In this document: in pieces, positions 1 through 6,197 of the stretch | Layout: each line of letters opens with the position of its first letter | Position numbering within the stretch: the first letter of the stretch is position 1 | Assembly (NCBI GenBank): GCA_004555335.1 | Contig: SFII01000062.1 | Location: 1-8,280 of the forward strand | Reading direction: 5' to 3' | DNA length: 8,280 nt | Origin: Coriobacteriaceae bacterium | GTDB lineage: Bacteria > Actinomycetota > Coriobacteriia > Coriobacteriales > Eggerthellaceae | Notes under the pieces: generated by a model | The model's input: only the letters and a program-made list of their open reading frames with translations | Databases searched by the model: none | What the model was told of the DNA's origin: nothing | Made by a program: the position numbers and the translations under genes

Positions 1-118
1 GGCAGAGCTTGGGGAAATAGGTCTTCTCGCGAAGGAATTCGGTATCGATTGCCAGGATGGGCGATTTAAGCGCACGTTTTACAAATGATTTCAGATCTGC
101 TTGGTTGTCGATATACAC
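1..118 (-). CDS. rnd: Ribonuclease D, N-terminal fragment (gene runs off the left edge)
   Basis: Reading the minus strand from a GTG at 118 gives 39 codons that begin MYIDNQADLKSF and then reach ILAIDTEFLREKTYFPKLC at the window edge. The D25-x-E27 pair in IDTEF is exonuclease motif I of the DEDD 3'-5' exonuclease superfamily, and the following REKTYFPKLC is typical of RNase D, which trims the 3' ends of structured RNAs such as tRNA precursors. The GTG is chosen because AAGGA (127-131 on the plus strand, read in reverse) lies 8 nt upstream and because the protein then starts in the normal RNase D register. The remaining motifs and the HRDC domain lie outside the window. The gene is divergent from the kinase-family gene starting at 181. 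Identification rests on about 20 conserved residues but is quite specific. Confidence 0.85.
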   Translation of the reverse strand, partial: MYIDNQADLKSFVKRALKSPILAIDTEFLREKTYFPKLC

Positions 119-180
119 GGGTAAAATCCTTATTGGGTACAATAATTGCGGCAAACTATCTTACCAATGAAAGGCCTCTT
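119..180. promoter_or_regulatory. Short divergent promoter region between rnd and the kinase gene
   Basis: These 62 nt must hold the start signals of two divergent genes. On the plus strand TACAAT (138-143) is a plausible -10 about 37 nt before the GTG, without a recognisable -35. On the minus strand TTGGTA (162-167) and TATTGT (139-144) are 17 nt apart and would start rnd RNA just before its Shine-Dalgarno site. Both are weak matches. The plus-strand Shine-Dalgarno site GAAAGG (169-174), 6 nt before GTG 181, decides the start of the kinase gene. Confidence 0.3.
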
Positions 181-1116
181 GTGAAACTCCTCGTATTCAT
201 CAACCTCGCATCCGGCCTGGCAGACGGTTCCAGCTACGACTTCATCCGCAGCTTCGCACAGGCGGGGGATGAAGTGGTTATCCGTTACGCGGCTCCGGGA
301 TGCGAATTCACCGCCCTGCTCGAAGACGCGGAATCCTTCGACGCGGTCGTGGCAAGCGGTGGGGACGGCACGGTCGCAACCGTGCTGTACGCCCTGCGCA
401 ACACGGGCATCCCCGTGCTCCCCTTCCCAGCAGGTACCGCCAACCTGCTCACGCAGAACCTGTACTCCCCCATCGACGCACCGGCCCTCGCCCATCTGGT
501 AAGAGAAGGCAGGCGCCTCGACTGCGACATCTGCGAACTTGAAATCGGCGACTTCCGCACAGGATTCACCATGATGGCAGGCTGCGGATACGATGCGAGG
601 ATCATGTACGATGCGGCTTCATCGAAGAAATACCTGGGGCAATTGGCCTACTTCTATTCGGCCCTCACCAATCCGACCCCCCAGGTTTCCAATTTCAAGA
701 TCGACATCGACGGCAGGCATATCGAATGCACGGGCATCTGCGCCCTGCTGATCAACTTCAGCAAGATCAACGCCGATTTATCACTGCAGCCTACGGCATC
801 CCCGTGCGATGGCACGCTCGATTTGATGGTAGTCACCACCGAAACCGCGCTCCAACTGCTCCCCACCGTCGCGGCAGTATCCCTCAATCCCGCCTTCGAC
901 CTGAAACGCGATAGCAAGGCGCTCACCTACTATCACGGAAAGGAAATCCGGGTGGAAGCAGACCCGCCCATGTACATCCAGTACGATGGCGAACCGCTCG
1001 ACCTGACCACGCCTTTCACTGCCCGCGTGCTTCCGGGTGCATCAAGGCTGATCATGGGCGACGAAGCCTACAACGAGTTCACTTCCAAAGCCAAGTACTC
1101 GGTCGACCACGGATAA
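181..1116 (+). CDS. Diacylglycerol/lipid kinase family protein (DAGK catalytic domain, YegS/DgkB-like)
   Basis: A 311-residue protein of the usual length for soluble bacterial lipid kinases, which transfer the ATP gamma-phosphate to diacylglycerol or a related lipid. The nucleotide-binding motif GGDGT is at residues 60-64 after a beta-strand (FDAVVAS), followed by PAGTANLL at 83-90, the counterpart of the PxGTxN motif of the NAD-kinase/DAGK fold. DGTLDL (210-215) and YDGEPL (268-273) match the C-terminal beta-sandwich, where the DGE acidic residue is part of the active site in DgkB. An in-frame ATG at 85 would add 32 residues with no Shine-Dalgarno site that overlap the opposing rnd gene. GTG 181 with GAAAGG 6 nt upstream is therefore preferred, and it gives the normal N-terminal strand KLLVFIN. 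The gene stands alone, ending 46 nt before a terminator. The exact lipid substrate cannot be read from the sequence. Confidence 0.85.
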   Translation: MKLLVFINLASGLADGSSYDFIRSFAQAGDEVVIRYAAPGCEFTALLEDAESFDAVVASGGDGTVATVLYALRNTGIPVLPFPAGTANLLTQNLYSPIDAPALAHLVREGRRLDCDICELEIGDFRTGFTMMAGCGYDARIMYDAASSKKYLGQLAYFYSALTNPTPQVSNFKIDIDGRHIECTGICALLINFSKINADLSLQPTASPCDGTLDLMVVTTETALQLLPTVAAVSLNPAFDLKRDSKALTYYHGKEIRVEADPPMYIQYDGEPLDLTTPFTARVLPGASRLIMGDEAYNEFTSKAKYSVDHG

Positions 1117-1162
1117 TCTGCACGTCTCAGCCCCCTGCGATAGAAAAGGCCCGCAAGCAAAC

Positions 1163-1193
1163 GAAAACCCCGTTCGTAACGAACGGGGTTTTC
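1163..1193. terminator. Bidirectional intrinsic terminator between convergent genes
   Basis: A perfect inverted repeat: GAAAACCCCGTTCG (1163-1176) pairs with CGAACGGGGTTTTC (1180-1193) around a TAA loop. The GC-rich core is flanked by A-tracts on the left and T-tracts on the right, so it reads as a hairpin followed by U residues in both directions. It lies between the stop of the kinase gene (1116) and the convergent stop of the terC-family gene (1208), and so serves both. Confidence 0.9.
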
Positions 1194-1207
1194 CATGAAA
1201 GTGCCGG

Positions 1208-2107
1208 TTACTTCCCATCGTGTCCCGAAAGGCGCGCATGCGCTCCGGCTTGGGCAGCCTGGGTGGCATGCATGTCTTTTATCTGGTCGGAATCCATCCA
1301 TTCGGCGGAAGCCTGATGGGCCATGGTCCAGTCGGTGTAGCGCCTCTTGTAGACCAGCTGGATGATCTCCAAGATGACGGAGAACACCATGGCAAAGTAG
1401 ACCATCAGCTTTTCCATGTGCATATCGAGCACTTCGATGCCGGTGGTGATACCCAAGCCATCCAGAACCAGCAGCACGCCGATGGCGGCGATGAACACCA
1501 GGGCCAAGATCTTCATCTCGACATTCTGATTGATGAAGTTGCTGATGAAGTCGATGAACACCATCATGATGACGATCGCGATCATCACCGCCAGGATCAT
1601 GATGATCAGGTGGTTCGCCATACCCACAGCCGTGATAACCGAGTCGATGCTGAACACCAAGTCCATGACCATGATGGTACCGACCGCCTGGGGAAGCGTG
1701 AGCTTGCCGCTGGACTTCTTGTCGTCCTTCGCAGAATGCTCTTCCTTCAGCTCCTTCAGCTTGACCATGCCCACAAGCTCATCGATGCCCTTGTAGAGCA
1801 GATAGGCACCGCCCACAAACAAGACCAGATCGCGCACGGCGAAGCCATGGCTATAGAAGCCCAGGTCGATGGTGAACAGCGGCTTGACCATATGCACCAG
1901 ATACGATGCAACCGAAAGGAAGGCGACCCTCATCACCAAGGCGCCGATCAGGCCCGCCCTGCGGCCGATGTGCTGCTTTTCTTCGGGCAGCCTGCCGGTA
2001 GTAAGCGCGATGAAGACGATGTTATCCACGCCCAGGACGATCTCCAAGAATGTGAGCGTCACCAAGCTGATCCACGCTTCAGGCGTTGCGAAGAACGAAA
2101 GATCCAA
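1208..2107 (-). CDS. TerC/Alx family integral membrane protein, probable manganese exporter or metallation factor
   Basis: A 299-residue polytopic membrane protein. The TerC hallmarks are both present: FLEIVLGVDNIVF (residues 20-32, with acidic E22 and D28 inside the first helix) and MDLVFSIDSVITAVGMANHL (148-167, with D149 and D155). About seven hydrophobic segments are visible, with a charged cytoplasmic loop at 115-137 and a hydrophilic tail from 254 rich in Ala, Gln and His. Characterised TerC relatives (YkoY/YceF in Bacillus, Alx in E. coli) handle Mn2+ export or metal loading of secreted proteins. The tellurite link in the name is historical. The open frame extends upstream, but only TTG 2107 has a well-spaced Shine-Dalgarno site (GAAGGAG, 2116-2122, 8 nt away). 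The GTG overlapping that site cannot be used, and the longer forms would read through the leader terminator. The Mn riboswitch upstream strongly supports a manganese role. Confidence 0.9.
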   Translation of the reverse strand: MDLSFFATPEAWISLVTLTFLEIVLGVDNIVFIALTTGRLPEEKQHIGRRAGLIGALVMRVAFLSVASYLVHMVKPLFTIDLGFYSHGFAVRDLVLFVGGAYLLYKGIDELVGMVKLKELKEEHSAKDDKKSSGKLTLPQAVGTIMVMDLVFSIDSVITAVGMANHLIIMILAVMIAIVIMMVFIDFISNFINQNVEMKILALVFIAAIGVLLVLDGLGITTGIEVLDMHMEKLMVYFAMVFSVILEIIQLVYKRRYTDWTMAHQASAEWMDSDQIKDMHATQAAQAGAHARLSGHDGK

Positions 2108-2115
2108 TTCAACCA

Positions 2116-2122
2116 CTCCTTC
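2116..2122 (-). promoter_or_regulatory. Ribosome binding site of the terC-family gene
   Basis: GAAGGAG on the minus strand, 8 nt before TTG 2107 and immediately after the U-tract of the leader terminator. It identifies the TTG as start, which shortens the protein by 22 residues compared with the longest open frame. Confidence 0.7.
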
Positions 2123-2126
2123 ATAC

Positions 2127-2167
2127 AAAAAAAGACTCAGGCGCCCTTTTCCAAGGACACCTGAGTC
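2127..2167 (-). terminator. Intrinsic terminator in the terC leader (riboswitch expression platform)
   Basis: On the minus strand, GACTCAGGTGTCCTT pairs with AAGGGCGCCTGAGTC (15 bp including two G-U pairs) across a GGAA loop, followed by seven U. It ends 19 nt before the terC start, so it cannot be the terminator of a preceding gene: none is encoded upstream on this strand before the divergent gene. Its 5' arm (CTCAGG) is also the 3' strand of the riboswitch closing helix, so the two structures exclude one another. Confidence 0.9.
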
Positions 2168-2252
2168 TCGCAATTCAAGACACGCCAGGCCGAAGACGGC
2201 CGGGACTGTTGACGCATCACAGCATACAAGCTGCCTGCTACTCCCTCGTAGG
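2160..2252 (-). ncRNA. yybP-ykoY family manganese riboswitch
   Basis: The minus-strand leader carries the family's two conserved loop sequences, GGGAGTAGC (2237-2245) and GCGTCAACAG (2206-2215), in the correct order. They are followed by the GC hairpin GGCCG-TCTT-CGGCC and a closing helix in which CCT and GAG (2252-2245) pair with CTC and AGG near 2160-2165. In known members the two loops dock and bind Mn2+, and the family typically precedes terC-like genes or Mn-exporting P-type ATPases, exactly as here. The closing helix uses the 5' arm of the following terminator, so Mn2+ binding should disrupt the terminator and turn the gene on. The boundaries are approximate. No covariance search was possible, but the conserved loops, the gene context and the expression platform agree. 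Confidence 0.88.
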
Positions 2253-2260
2253 TTTGATGC

Positions 2261-2289
2261 ATCCTAACACGCGGCATACCAGTGCGCAA
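2261..2289 (-). promoter_or_regulatory. Promoter of the terC leader transcript
   Basis: On the minus strand TTGCGC (2284-2289) and TAGGAT (2261-2266) are separated by 17 nt. A start about 7 nt downstream would begin the RNA just ahead of the riboswitch aptamer, which is the expected arrangement. The -35 element lies inside the inverted repeat shared with the divergent promoter. Confidence 0.55.
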
Positions 2290-2298
2290 TGCTATACT
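2290..2298 (+). promoter_or_regulatory. Extended -10 promoter of the membrane protein gene
   Basis: TGCTATACT contains a good -10 (TATACT, 2293-2298) with the TGn extension and no clear -35, which extended -10 promoters can do without. Transcription would start near 2305, about 27 nt before the ATG. Its -35 region overlaps the terC promoter back to back. Confidence 0.55.
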
Positions 2299-2331
2299 CG
2301 TGCAATTGCGCGAAACAAATAGGAGAGGCAT

Positions 2332-3153
2332 ATGACCGACCATTCCAAGCGAAATAAAAAAGACCCCGCCACCAGCAAAGGCAAGCTCAAGACGGTCCGT
2401 CAAGGCGAAATCAACTACATCGATGCCAGCTCGCTTTCCCGCTCGCTGACCATGCCGAAGAAGAATTACCCCATCATGCTCGCCATCCTGGCTGTTGCCG
2501 TTGTGGCTGCATGCGGGCTGGGCTTCGCCATCAACTACAATATCGTCCACGGCGAGGACCGCCTGAAGGCCCAGGTCCTGGAAATCGCAAACCGCGGCGT
2601 TGATACGGAAGTGCCCAAACTCACCGACTTCGTCGACTATTCCGATGCGGACTTCGCCCCGTACATGGAATCCGCGGGATATGCCTACGTGGACATGAAC
2701 GAAATCAACAAATCCCCCGACTTCACCATCGACTACTTCAAGCTGCCGAGCGATATGAGCGTGGAAGAAGCCGAAGGCGCCTACACCAACGGCATTTCCA
2801 GCTTGGACACCGAAACCGCCGTGAAGCTGCTCAGCGGATCCTGGCGCCTCACCGTTAACCGTGCGGGCGGATTCAGCTACAACATCCGCTATGCCGATTT
2901 CGAATCCGATAACCCTAATTCAGCCATCCAAAAGGCCATGGAAGAACAGGGTCTTGCAGACACCACCCTCACCGAAAGCGGCAAGGACCGCACGGGAAAC
3001 CAGTTCCAGAGCGGCGAGGTGGAAATCGACGGCTATCACTACACCTGGACGGTTTCCGTCTGCAAGCTGAAGGATGCCTACCGGGTTTCCGGCATCCCCG
3101 GCTCTTCCCAGTACGTGGGAGTACGTTTGAACTACGACCGCAGCGCACAGTAA
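2332..3153 (+). CDS. Single-pass membrane protein of unknown function
   Basis: A 273-residue protein I do not recognise. Residues 1-45 are hydrophilic and basic (Lys/Arg-rich), followed by one hydrophobic segment at about 46-67 (YPIMLAILAVAVVAACGLGF) and then about 205 polar residues. The positive-inside rule places the N-terminus in the cytoplasm and the large domain outside. That domain is rich in Asp, Glu, Tyr and Ser, has alternating strand-like segments (GSWRLTVNRAGGFSYNIRYADF, 169-190 region; GYHYTWTVSVCKL, 237-249) and carries a single Cys. No catalytic motif, repeat or anchor signal is visible. The ATG at 2332 has AGGAG (2321-2325) 6 nt upstream. The gene is monocistronic, divergent from terC, and its 120-nt 3' region ends at a strong terminator. 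A cell-envelope role is only an inference from topology. Confidence 0.8.
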   Translation: MTDHSKRNKKDPATSKGKLKTVRQGEINYIDASSLSRSLTMPKKNYPIMLAILAVAVVAACGLGFAINYNIVHGEDRLKAQVLEIANRGVDTEVPKLTDFVDYSDADFAPYMESAGYAYVDMNEINKSPDFTIDYFKLPSDMSVEEAEGAYTNGISSLDTETAVKLLSGSWRLTVNRAGGFSYNIRYADFESDNPNSAIQKAMEEQGLADTTLTESGKDRTGNQFQSGEVEIDGYHYTWTVSVCKLKDAYRVSGIPGSSQYVGVRLNYDRSAQ

Positions 3154-3273
3154 GTGCGGCACCGCGAAAAGGCGCTGAAGGGTACCCGAAAAGATCCAGT
3201 AAATGGAGAACGAACCGCAAGGTTCTTCCAGCTTCCAACCCCGGTCCCAAAACCCACCCATATCCTGAATGCA

Positions 3274-3312
3274 AACAGGGGTTCCGACGAGTCGGAACCC
3301 CTGTTCTTCTTC
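3274..3312 (+). terminator. Intrinsic terminator downstream of the membrane protein gene
   Basis: AACAGGGGTTCCGA (3274-3287) pairs perfectly with TCGGAACCCCTGTT (3292-3305) across a CGAG loop, followed by the T-rich CTTCTTC. It stands 120 nt after the stop at 3153. The 3154-3273 stretch between them shows no credible gene, only a small GAACC-GCAA-GGTTC hairpin (3212-3225). The same stem could also stop minus-strand transcripts leaving the pxp operon, although the T-run on that side is short (TTT). Confidence 0.88.
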
Positions 3313-3415
3313 GAGAACGGCTTTATCTATCCGCGGGATGCGATGGACGCGGGTATTCCACCTGGTCAAAGCCGCCATTCATGAGGCTGATGCATGCCCC
3401 GCCGCGACGAAACCG

Positions 3416-3434
3416 GCTTCGCATCGCGCGAAGC
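3416..3434 (-). terminator. GC-rich hairpin after the pxp-acc operon, possible weak terminator
   Basis: GCTTCGC (3416-3422) is complementary to GCGAAGC (3428-3434), extended by one more pair, about 30 nt downstream of the last gene's stop on the minus strand. Only three T residues follow on that strand, so it is a weak or Rho-assisted terminator at best. The strong stem at 3274-3305 lies 110 nt further on and may be the real end of the transcript. Confidence 0.35.
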
Positions 3435-3463
3435 CCGCACCCGACGATACCGAAAACGAGCTG

Positions 3464-4303
3464 CTAGCCTTTAAGGTCGACGTTCTTGGTATCGGTGATG
3501 AGCATGTGGCCGGGAGCATGGGTGATGGCGAAGGCGGGACGCGACTGCATCACGACGCTCTGGGGGGTTACGCCGCATGCCCAGAAAACCGGGACCTCGC
3601 CGGGATAGATGTCCACCGGATCGCCGAATTCCGGCTTGTCGATATCCTTCACGCCGATCACGCTGGGGTCGCCGATGTGCATGGGCGCACCATGCACCTT
3701 GGGGATGGCGCCCGAAATCTGAACGGCCTTCACGATTTGATCGTAGGGAATGGGACGCATGGACATGACCATATTGCCCGACATGCTCCCTGCGGGCACG
3801 CATTCCACGCCGGTCAGGTACATGGGAACATTCCTGCCCATGGTGTTGTGGCGCATTTCGATGCCCGCTTCGATCAACTCGCTCTCAAAGCTGAACGAGC
3901 ATCCGATGACGAAGGAGACCAGATCGTCGCGCTGTTCGAAGTATTCGCTCACGTCGGTCACCTCCTTCACCAGCTCGCCGTTTTCGTAGATGCGGTAACG
4001 GGGGAAGTCGGTGGCGATGTCGCAATCCCGGGCGCAGATCTTCGCCATGCGCTCCCCTACATCGGTTACCTCCAAAAGGGGGCAGGACTTGGGGTTGCGC
4101 TGGGCGAACAGCAGGAAATCGAATGCGTCTTCCTTGGGGAGGATGATCAGGTTCGCCTGGGCATAGCCGGGGCACAAACCGCTGGTGGGAGCCGCGAATT
4201 CCCCCTTGCGGATGATCTTGCGTGCCTCGACCGGGCTGGCGGCGAGCATGCGCTCCCAAACGTCCTGGTCAACGCCCTCGGGCTTGAGCAGCTTGTCTTG
4301 CAT
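3464..4303 (-). CDS. DUF1445 family protein (YcsI/putative hydro-lyase, D-glutamate cyclase-like)
   Basis: A 279-residue protein matching the DUF1445 family along its whole length. Conserved blocks in order are PTSGLCPGYAQANLIILP (39-56), NPKSCPLLEV (70-79), DIATDFPRY (95-103), DLVSFVIGCSFSFE (127-140), RHNTMGRNVPMY (151-162), VHGAPMHIGDP (203-213), VFWACGVTPQ (239-248) and ITHAPGHMLITD (260-271). The Cys, His and Glu residues in GCSFSFE, HGAPMH and WACGVTPQ are candidate active-site residues. Family members are annotated as hydro-lyases, and the family name D-glutamate cyclase comes from the mammalian DGLUCY protein, in which this domain is the N-terminal half. The B. subtilis relative ycsI also sits beside kipI and kipA. 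ATG 4303 is chosen because the Shine-Dalgarno AGGAG is 10 nt away, whereas the upstream GTG 4312 is only 1 nt from it. That site overlaps the accC stop, so translation is likely coupled. Confidence 0.85.
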   Translation of the reverse strand: MQDKLLKPEGVDQDVWERMLAASPVEARKIIRKGEFAAPTSGLCPGYAQANLIILPKEDAFDFLLFAQRNPKSCPLLEVTDVGERMAKICARDCDIATDFPRYRIYENGELVKEVTDVSEYFEQRDDLVSFVIGCSFSFESELIEAGIEMRHNTMGRNVPMYLTGVECVPAGSMSGNMVMSMRPIPYDQIVKAVQISGAIPKVHGAPMHIGDPSVIGVKDIDKPEFGDPVDIYPGEVPVFWACGVTPQSVVMQSRPAFAITHAPGHMLITDTKNVDLKG

Positions 4304-4313
4304 TGGTATCACG

Positions 4314-4318
4314 CTCCT
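4314..4318 (-). promoter_or_regulatory. Ribosome binding site of the DUF1445 gene, overlapping the accC stop
   Basis: AGGAG on the minus strand shares bases with the TAG stop of accC (4317-4319). It lies 10 nt before ATG 4303 and 1 nt before GTG 4312, which favours the ATG and points to translational coupling with accC. Confidence 0.65.
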
Positions 4319-5666
4319 ATACTTCCCCGCGCAGGAACTTCTCGATGAAGCCGGTGTCGGCCATTCCCTTGCAAAAAGTCTCGTTTTCCATGATTGCGTA
4401 CTGGAAGTCGAGGTTGGTGGAAACGCCCACCACGACCATTTCTTCCAGGGCGGTGCGCATCTTTGCGATAGCCTCGGTGCGGTCGCGTCCGTGGACGATG
4501 ATCTTGGCGATCATCGAATCGTAATACGGGGTGATCTCGAAGCCGTCATAGGTCGCGGTATCCACGCGCACGCCGTTTCCACCTGGGAAATGGGTCTGCG
4601 TGATAATGCCCGGGCTGGGCATGAAGCCCTTTTCGGGCATTTCGGCATTCACCCTGCATTCGATTGCATGGCCATGGAGCACGATATCGTCCTGGGAGAA
4701 ACTCAAGGGTTCGCCGGCGGCAACGCGGATCATCTCGCACATCAGGTCGGTGTGCGTGACCATTTCGGTGACGCAATGCTCCACCTGGATACGCGTATTC
4801 ATTTCCATGAAGTAGTAATTCTGGGCGGCGTCCATGAGGAACTCGATGGTGCCGGCACTGGTATAGCCGACCGCTCGTGCGGCCTTCACCGCATCGTCCA
4901 TCATCTGCTTGCGCACGGCCTCGTCCAAAACCGGACAGGGGCTTTCCTCGATCATCTTCTGATGGTTGCGCTGCACGGAGCAATCGCGCTCGCCCAAGGC
5001 GACCACATTGCCGTGCTCATCGGCGATGATCTGCACTTCGACGTGACGGGGATTCTGCACGAATCGCTCCATATACATGGTGTTATCACCGAAGGCGTTC
5101 TGGCTTTCCCTCTGGGCGATGTTGAACTGGTCGATGAAGTCCGCCTCGCACGTGGAAACCCTCATGCCCTTGCCGCCACCGCCGGAAGAGGCCTTGATCA
5201 TGATGGGCCAGCCGATTTCACGCGCCTCCAAAAGCGCCGCCTCGGCATCGTGCACTCCCCTGGCGCTACCGGGTACTACGGGCACGCCCGCATCCATCAT
5301 GGTGCGGCGCGCCTGGCTCTTGTTGCCCATGCGGTCGATCACTTCGGGCGAAGGGCCGATCCAGGCAATCCCGTTTTCGACGCAGAGCTTTGCGAAGGTG
5401 GAGTTCTCGGAAAGGAAGCCGTAGCCAGGATGGATGGCGTCGGCACCCTTGCCTTTCGCCGCCTGCAGGATGGCAGTGGTATTCAGATAGGAATCACGGG
5501 CAGCCGCAGGACCGATGCATACCGCCTCATCGGCAAGATAGGTATGCAGGGAATTGCGGTCGGCGGTGCTGTAGACCGCAACCGTCTTGATTCCCAGCGC
5601 GCGGCACGCGCGGATGATTCGAACGGCGATTTCGCCTCTATTGGCAATCAGTATCTTCTTGAACAT
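4317..5666 (-). CDS. accC: Biotin carboxylase (AccC)
   Basis: A 449-residue protein of standard length. It uses ATP and bicarbonate to carboxylate biotin on its carrier protein. It starts with FKKILIANRGEIAVRIIRA, has the glycine-rich ATP-grasp loop SGGGGKGMR (161-169) and keeps the ATP-binding and catalytic residues by E. coli numbering: K116, the ATP-site lysine at 158, H208, K237 in RNHQKMIE, E275, E288, N290, R292, Q294, V295, E296 and R338 in ECRVN. One usually conserved position differs: the motif EMNTRIQVEHPVTE reads HCVTE here (C298 for Pro). The ATG has GGAAG 6 nt upstream. The gene follows accB by 33 nt in the pxp operon. No carboxyltransferase subunit (accA/accD) is nearby, so in this operon its partner is probably PxpB/PxpC, although it could also serve acetyl-CoA carboxylase. 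Confidence 0.95.
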   Translation of the reverse strand: MFKKILIANRGEIAVRIIRACRALGIKTVAVYSTADRNSLHTYLADEAVCIGPAAARDSYLNTTAILQAAKGKGADAIHPGYGFLSENSTFAKLCVENGIAWIGPSPEVIDRMGNKSQARRTMMDAGVPVVPGSARGVHDAEAALLEAREIGWPIMIKASSGGGGKGMRVSTCEADFIDQFNIAQRESQNAFGDNTMYMERFVQNPRHVEVQIIADEHGNVVALGERDCSVQRNHQKMIEESPCPVLDEAVRKQMMDDAVKAARAVGYTSAGTIEFLMDAAQNYYFMEMNTRIQVEHCVTEMVTHTDLMCEMIRVAAGEPLSFSQDDIVLHGHAIECRVNAEMPEKGFMPSPGIITQTHFPGGNGVRVDTATYDGFEITPYYDSMIAKIIVHGRDRTEAIAKMRTALEEMVVVGVSTNLDFQYAIMENETFCKGMADTGFIEKFLRGEV

Positions 5667-5699
5667 CTGGCACTTCCAAAAAAGTCATCGGGTTGGGAA

Positions 5700-6185
5700 T
5701 TAGGCATTCGCAACGCCGGAAGCGCTCAGGCGGAACAGAGGCTGCTCGAATTCCACCTGGGAGCCGTTGGCGACCAGGATCTCGGAAACGATGCCGGGTG
5801 CCGGAGCGGTAATCTCGTACATCATCTTCATGGCCTCGACGATGGCGAGGGTCTGGCCGCTCAGCACTTCCTGGCCCACGGTGACGAAGGGCTCTTCGTC
5901 GGGACTGGGCGCCGCATAGAAGGTGCCCACCATGGGGCTGTTCACAGCGATGACGCTTTCGTCTGCGGATGCATCCCCGCCTGCGGTGATGCCGTTGGAA
6001 GAATCGCGGATGTTCAGCAACTCGCCGACGCGTTCCGCCATCAGGGGCAGGTTGCTGGGCGCCAAGGATGCATGGGCGCGTTCGCGTTCGAGCTCGATCT
6101 TCGTGTCGCCTTCGGTTATGCGAAGCGCGGTCAGGTCGCCTTCGTCCATAATCGCGAGGAGTTCCTTGATGCTTGCGGTATCCAT
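5700..6185 (-). CDS. accB: Biotin carboxyl carrier protein (AccB type)
   Basis: A 161-residue protein with the AccB layout. An N-terminal helix segment (IKELLAIMDEGDLTALRITEGDTKIELERE, residues 6-35) is followed by a flexible Ala/Ser/Gly-rich linker (about 36-78) and the C-terminal biotinyl domain. The biotinylation site is K120 in VEAMKMMYEITAP; the usual motif is EAMKMMNEI, so N is replaced by Y. The sequence APSPDEEPFVTVGQ (92-105) is the 'thumb' seen in acetyl-CoA carboxylase carriers. The carrier swings biotin between AccC and a carboxyltransferase. ATG 6185 has AAGGAG 8 nt upstream, which overlaps the TAA of pxpC. It lies 12 nt after pxpC and 33 nt before accC. The linker plus thumb argue for a true AccB-type protein and not a short decarboxylase carrier. 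Confidence 0.94.
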   Translation of the reverse strand: MDTASIKELLAIMDEGDLTALRITEGDTKIELERERAHASLAPSNLPLMAERVGELLNIRDSSNGITAGGDASADESVIAVNSPMVGTFYAAPSPDEEPFVTVGQEVLSGQTLAIVEAMKMMYEITAPAPGIVSEILVANGSQVEFEQPLFRLSASGVANA

Positions 6186-6197
6186 GTGTTCAGCTCC

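Noticed and set aside
1220..2164. A 314-codon plus-strand frame opposite the terC-family gene
   Set aside because: The product is a low-complexity His/Asp/Gln-rich sequence expected from the complement of hydrophobic codons. It also runs through the leader terminator.
2485..2520. Lipoprotein signal (VAAC lipobox) in the unknown membrane protein
   Set aside because: About 45 hydrophilic residues precede the hydrophobic segment, too long for a lipoprotein signal, and hydrophobic residues continue after the Cys, so a transmembrane helix fits better.
2137..2550. A 137-codon minus-strand frame across the terC leader
   Set aside because: The region is better explained by the riboswitch, its terminator and the divergent promoters, and the frame overlaps the start of the divergent gene.
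3212..3225. Hairpin GAACC-GCAA-GGTTC as a second terminator
   Set aside because: The stem is only 5 bp and no T-run follows; a far stronger terminator lies 50 nt downstream.
3269..4348. A 359-codon plus-strand frame over the DUF1445 gene
   Set aside because: It starts inside a strong terminator hairpin and is antisense to a gene conserved along its whole length.
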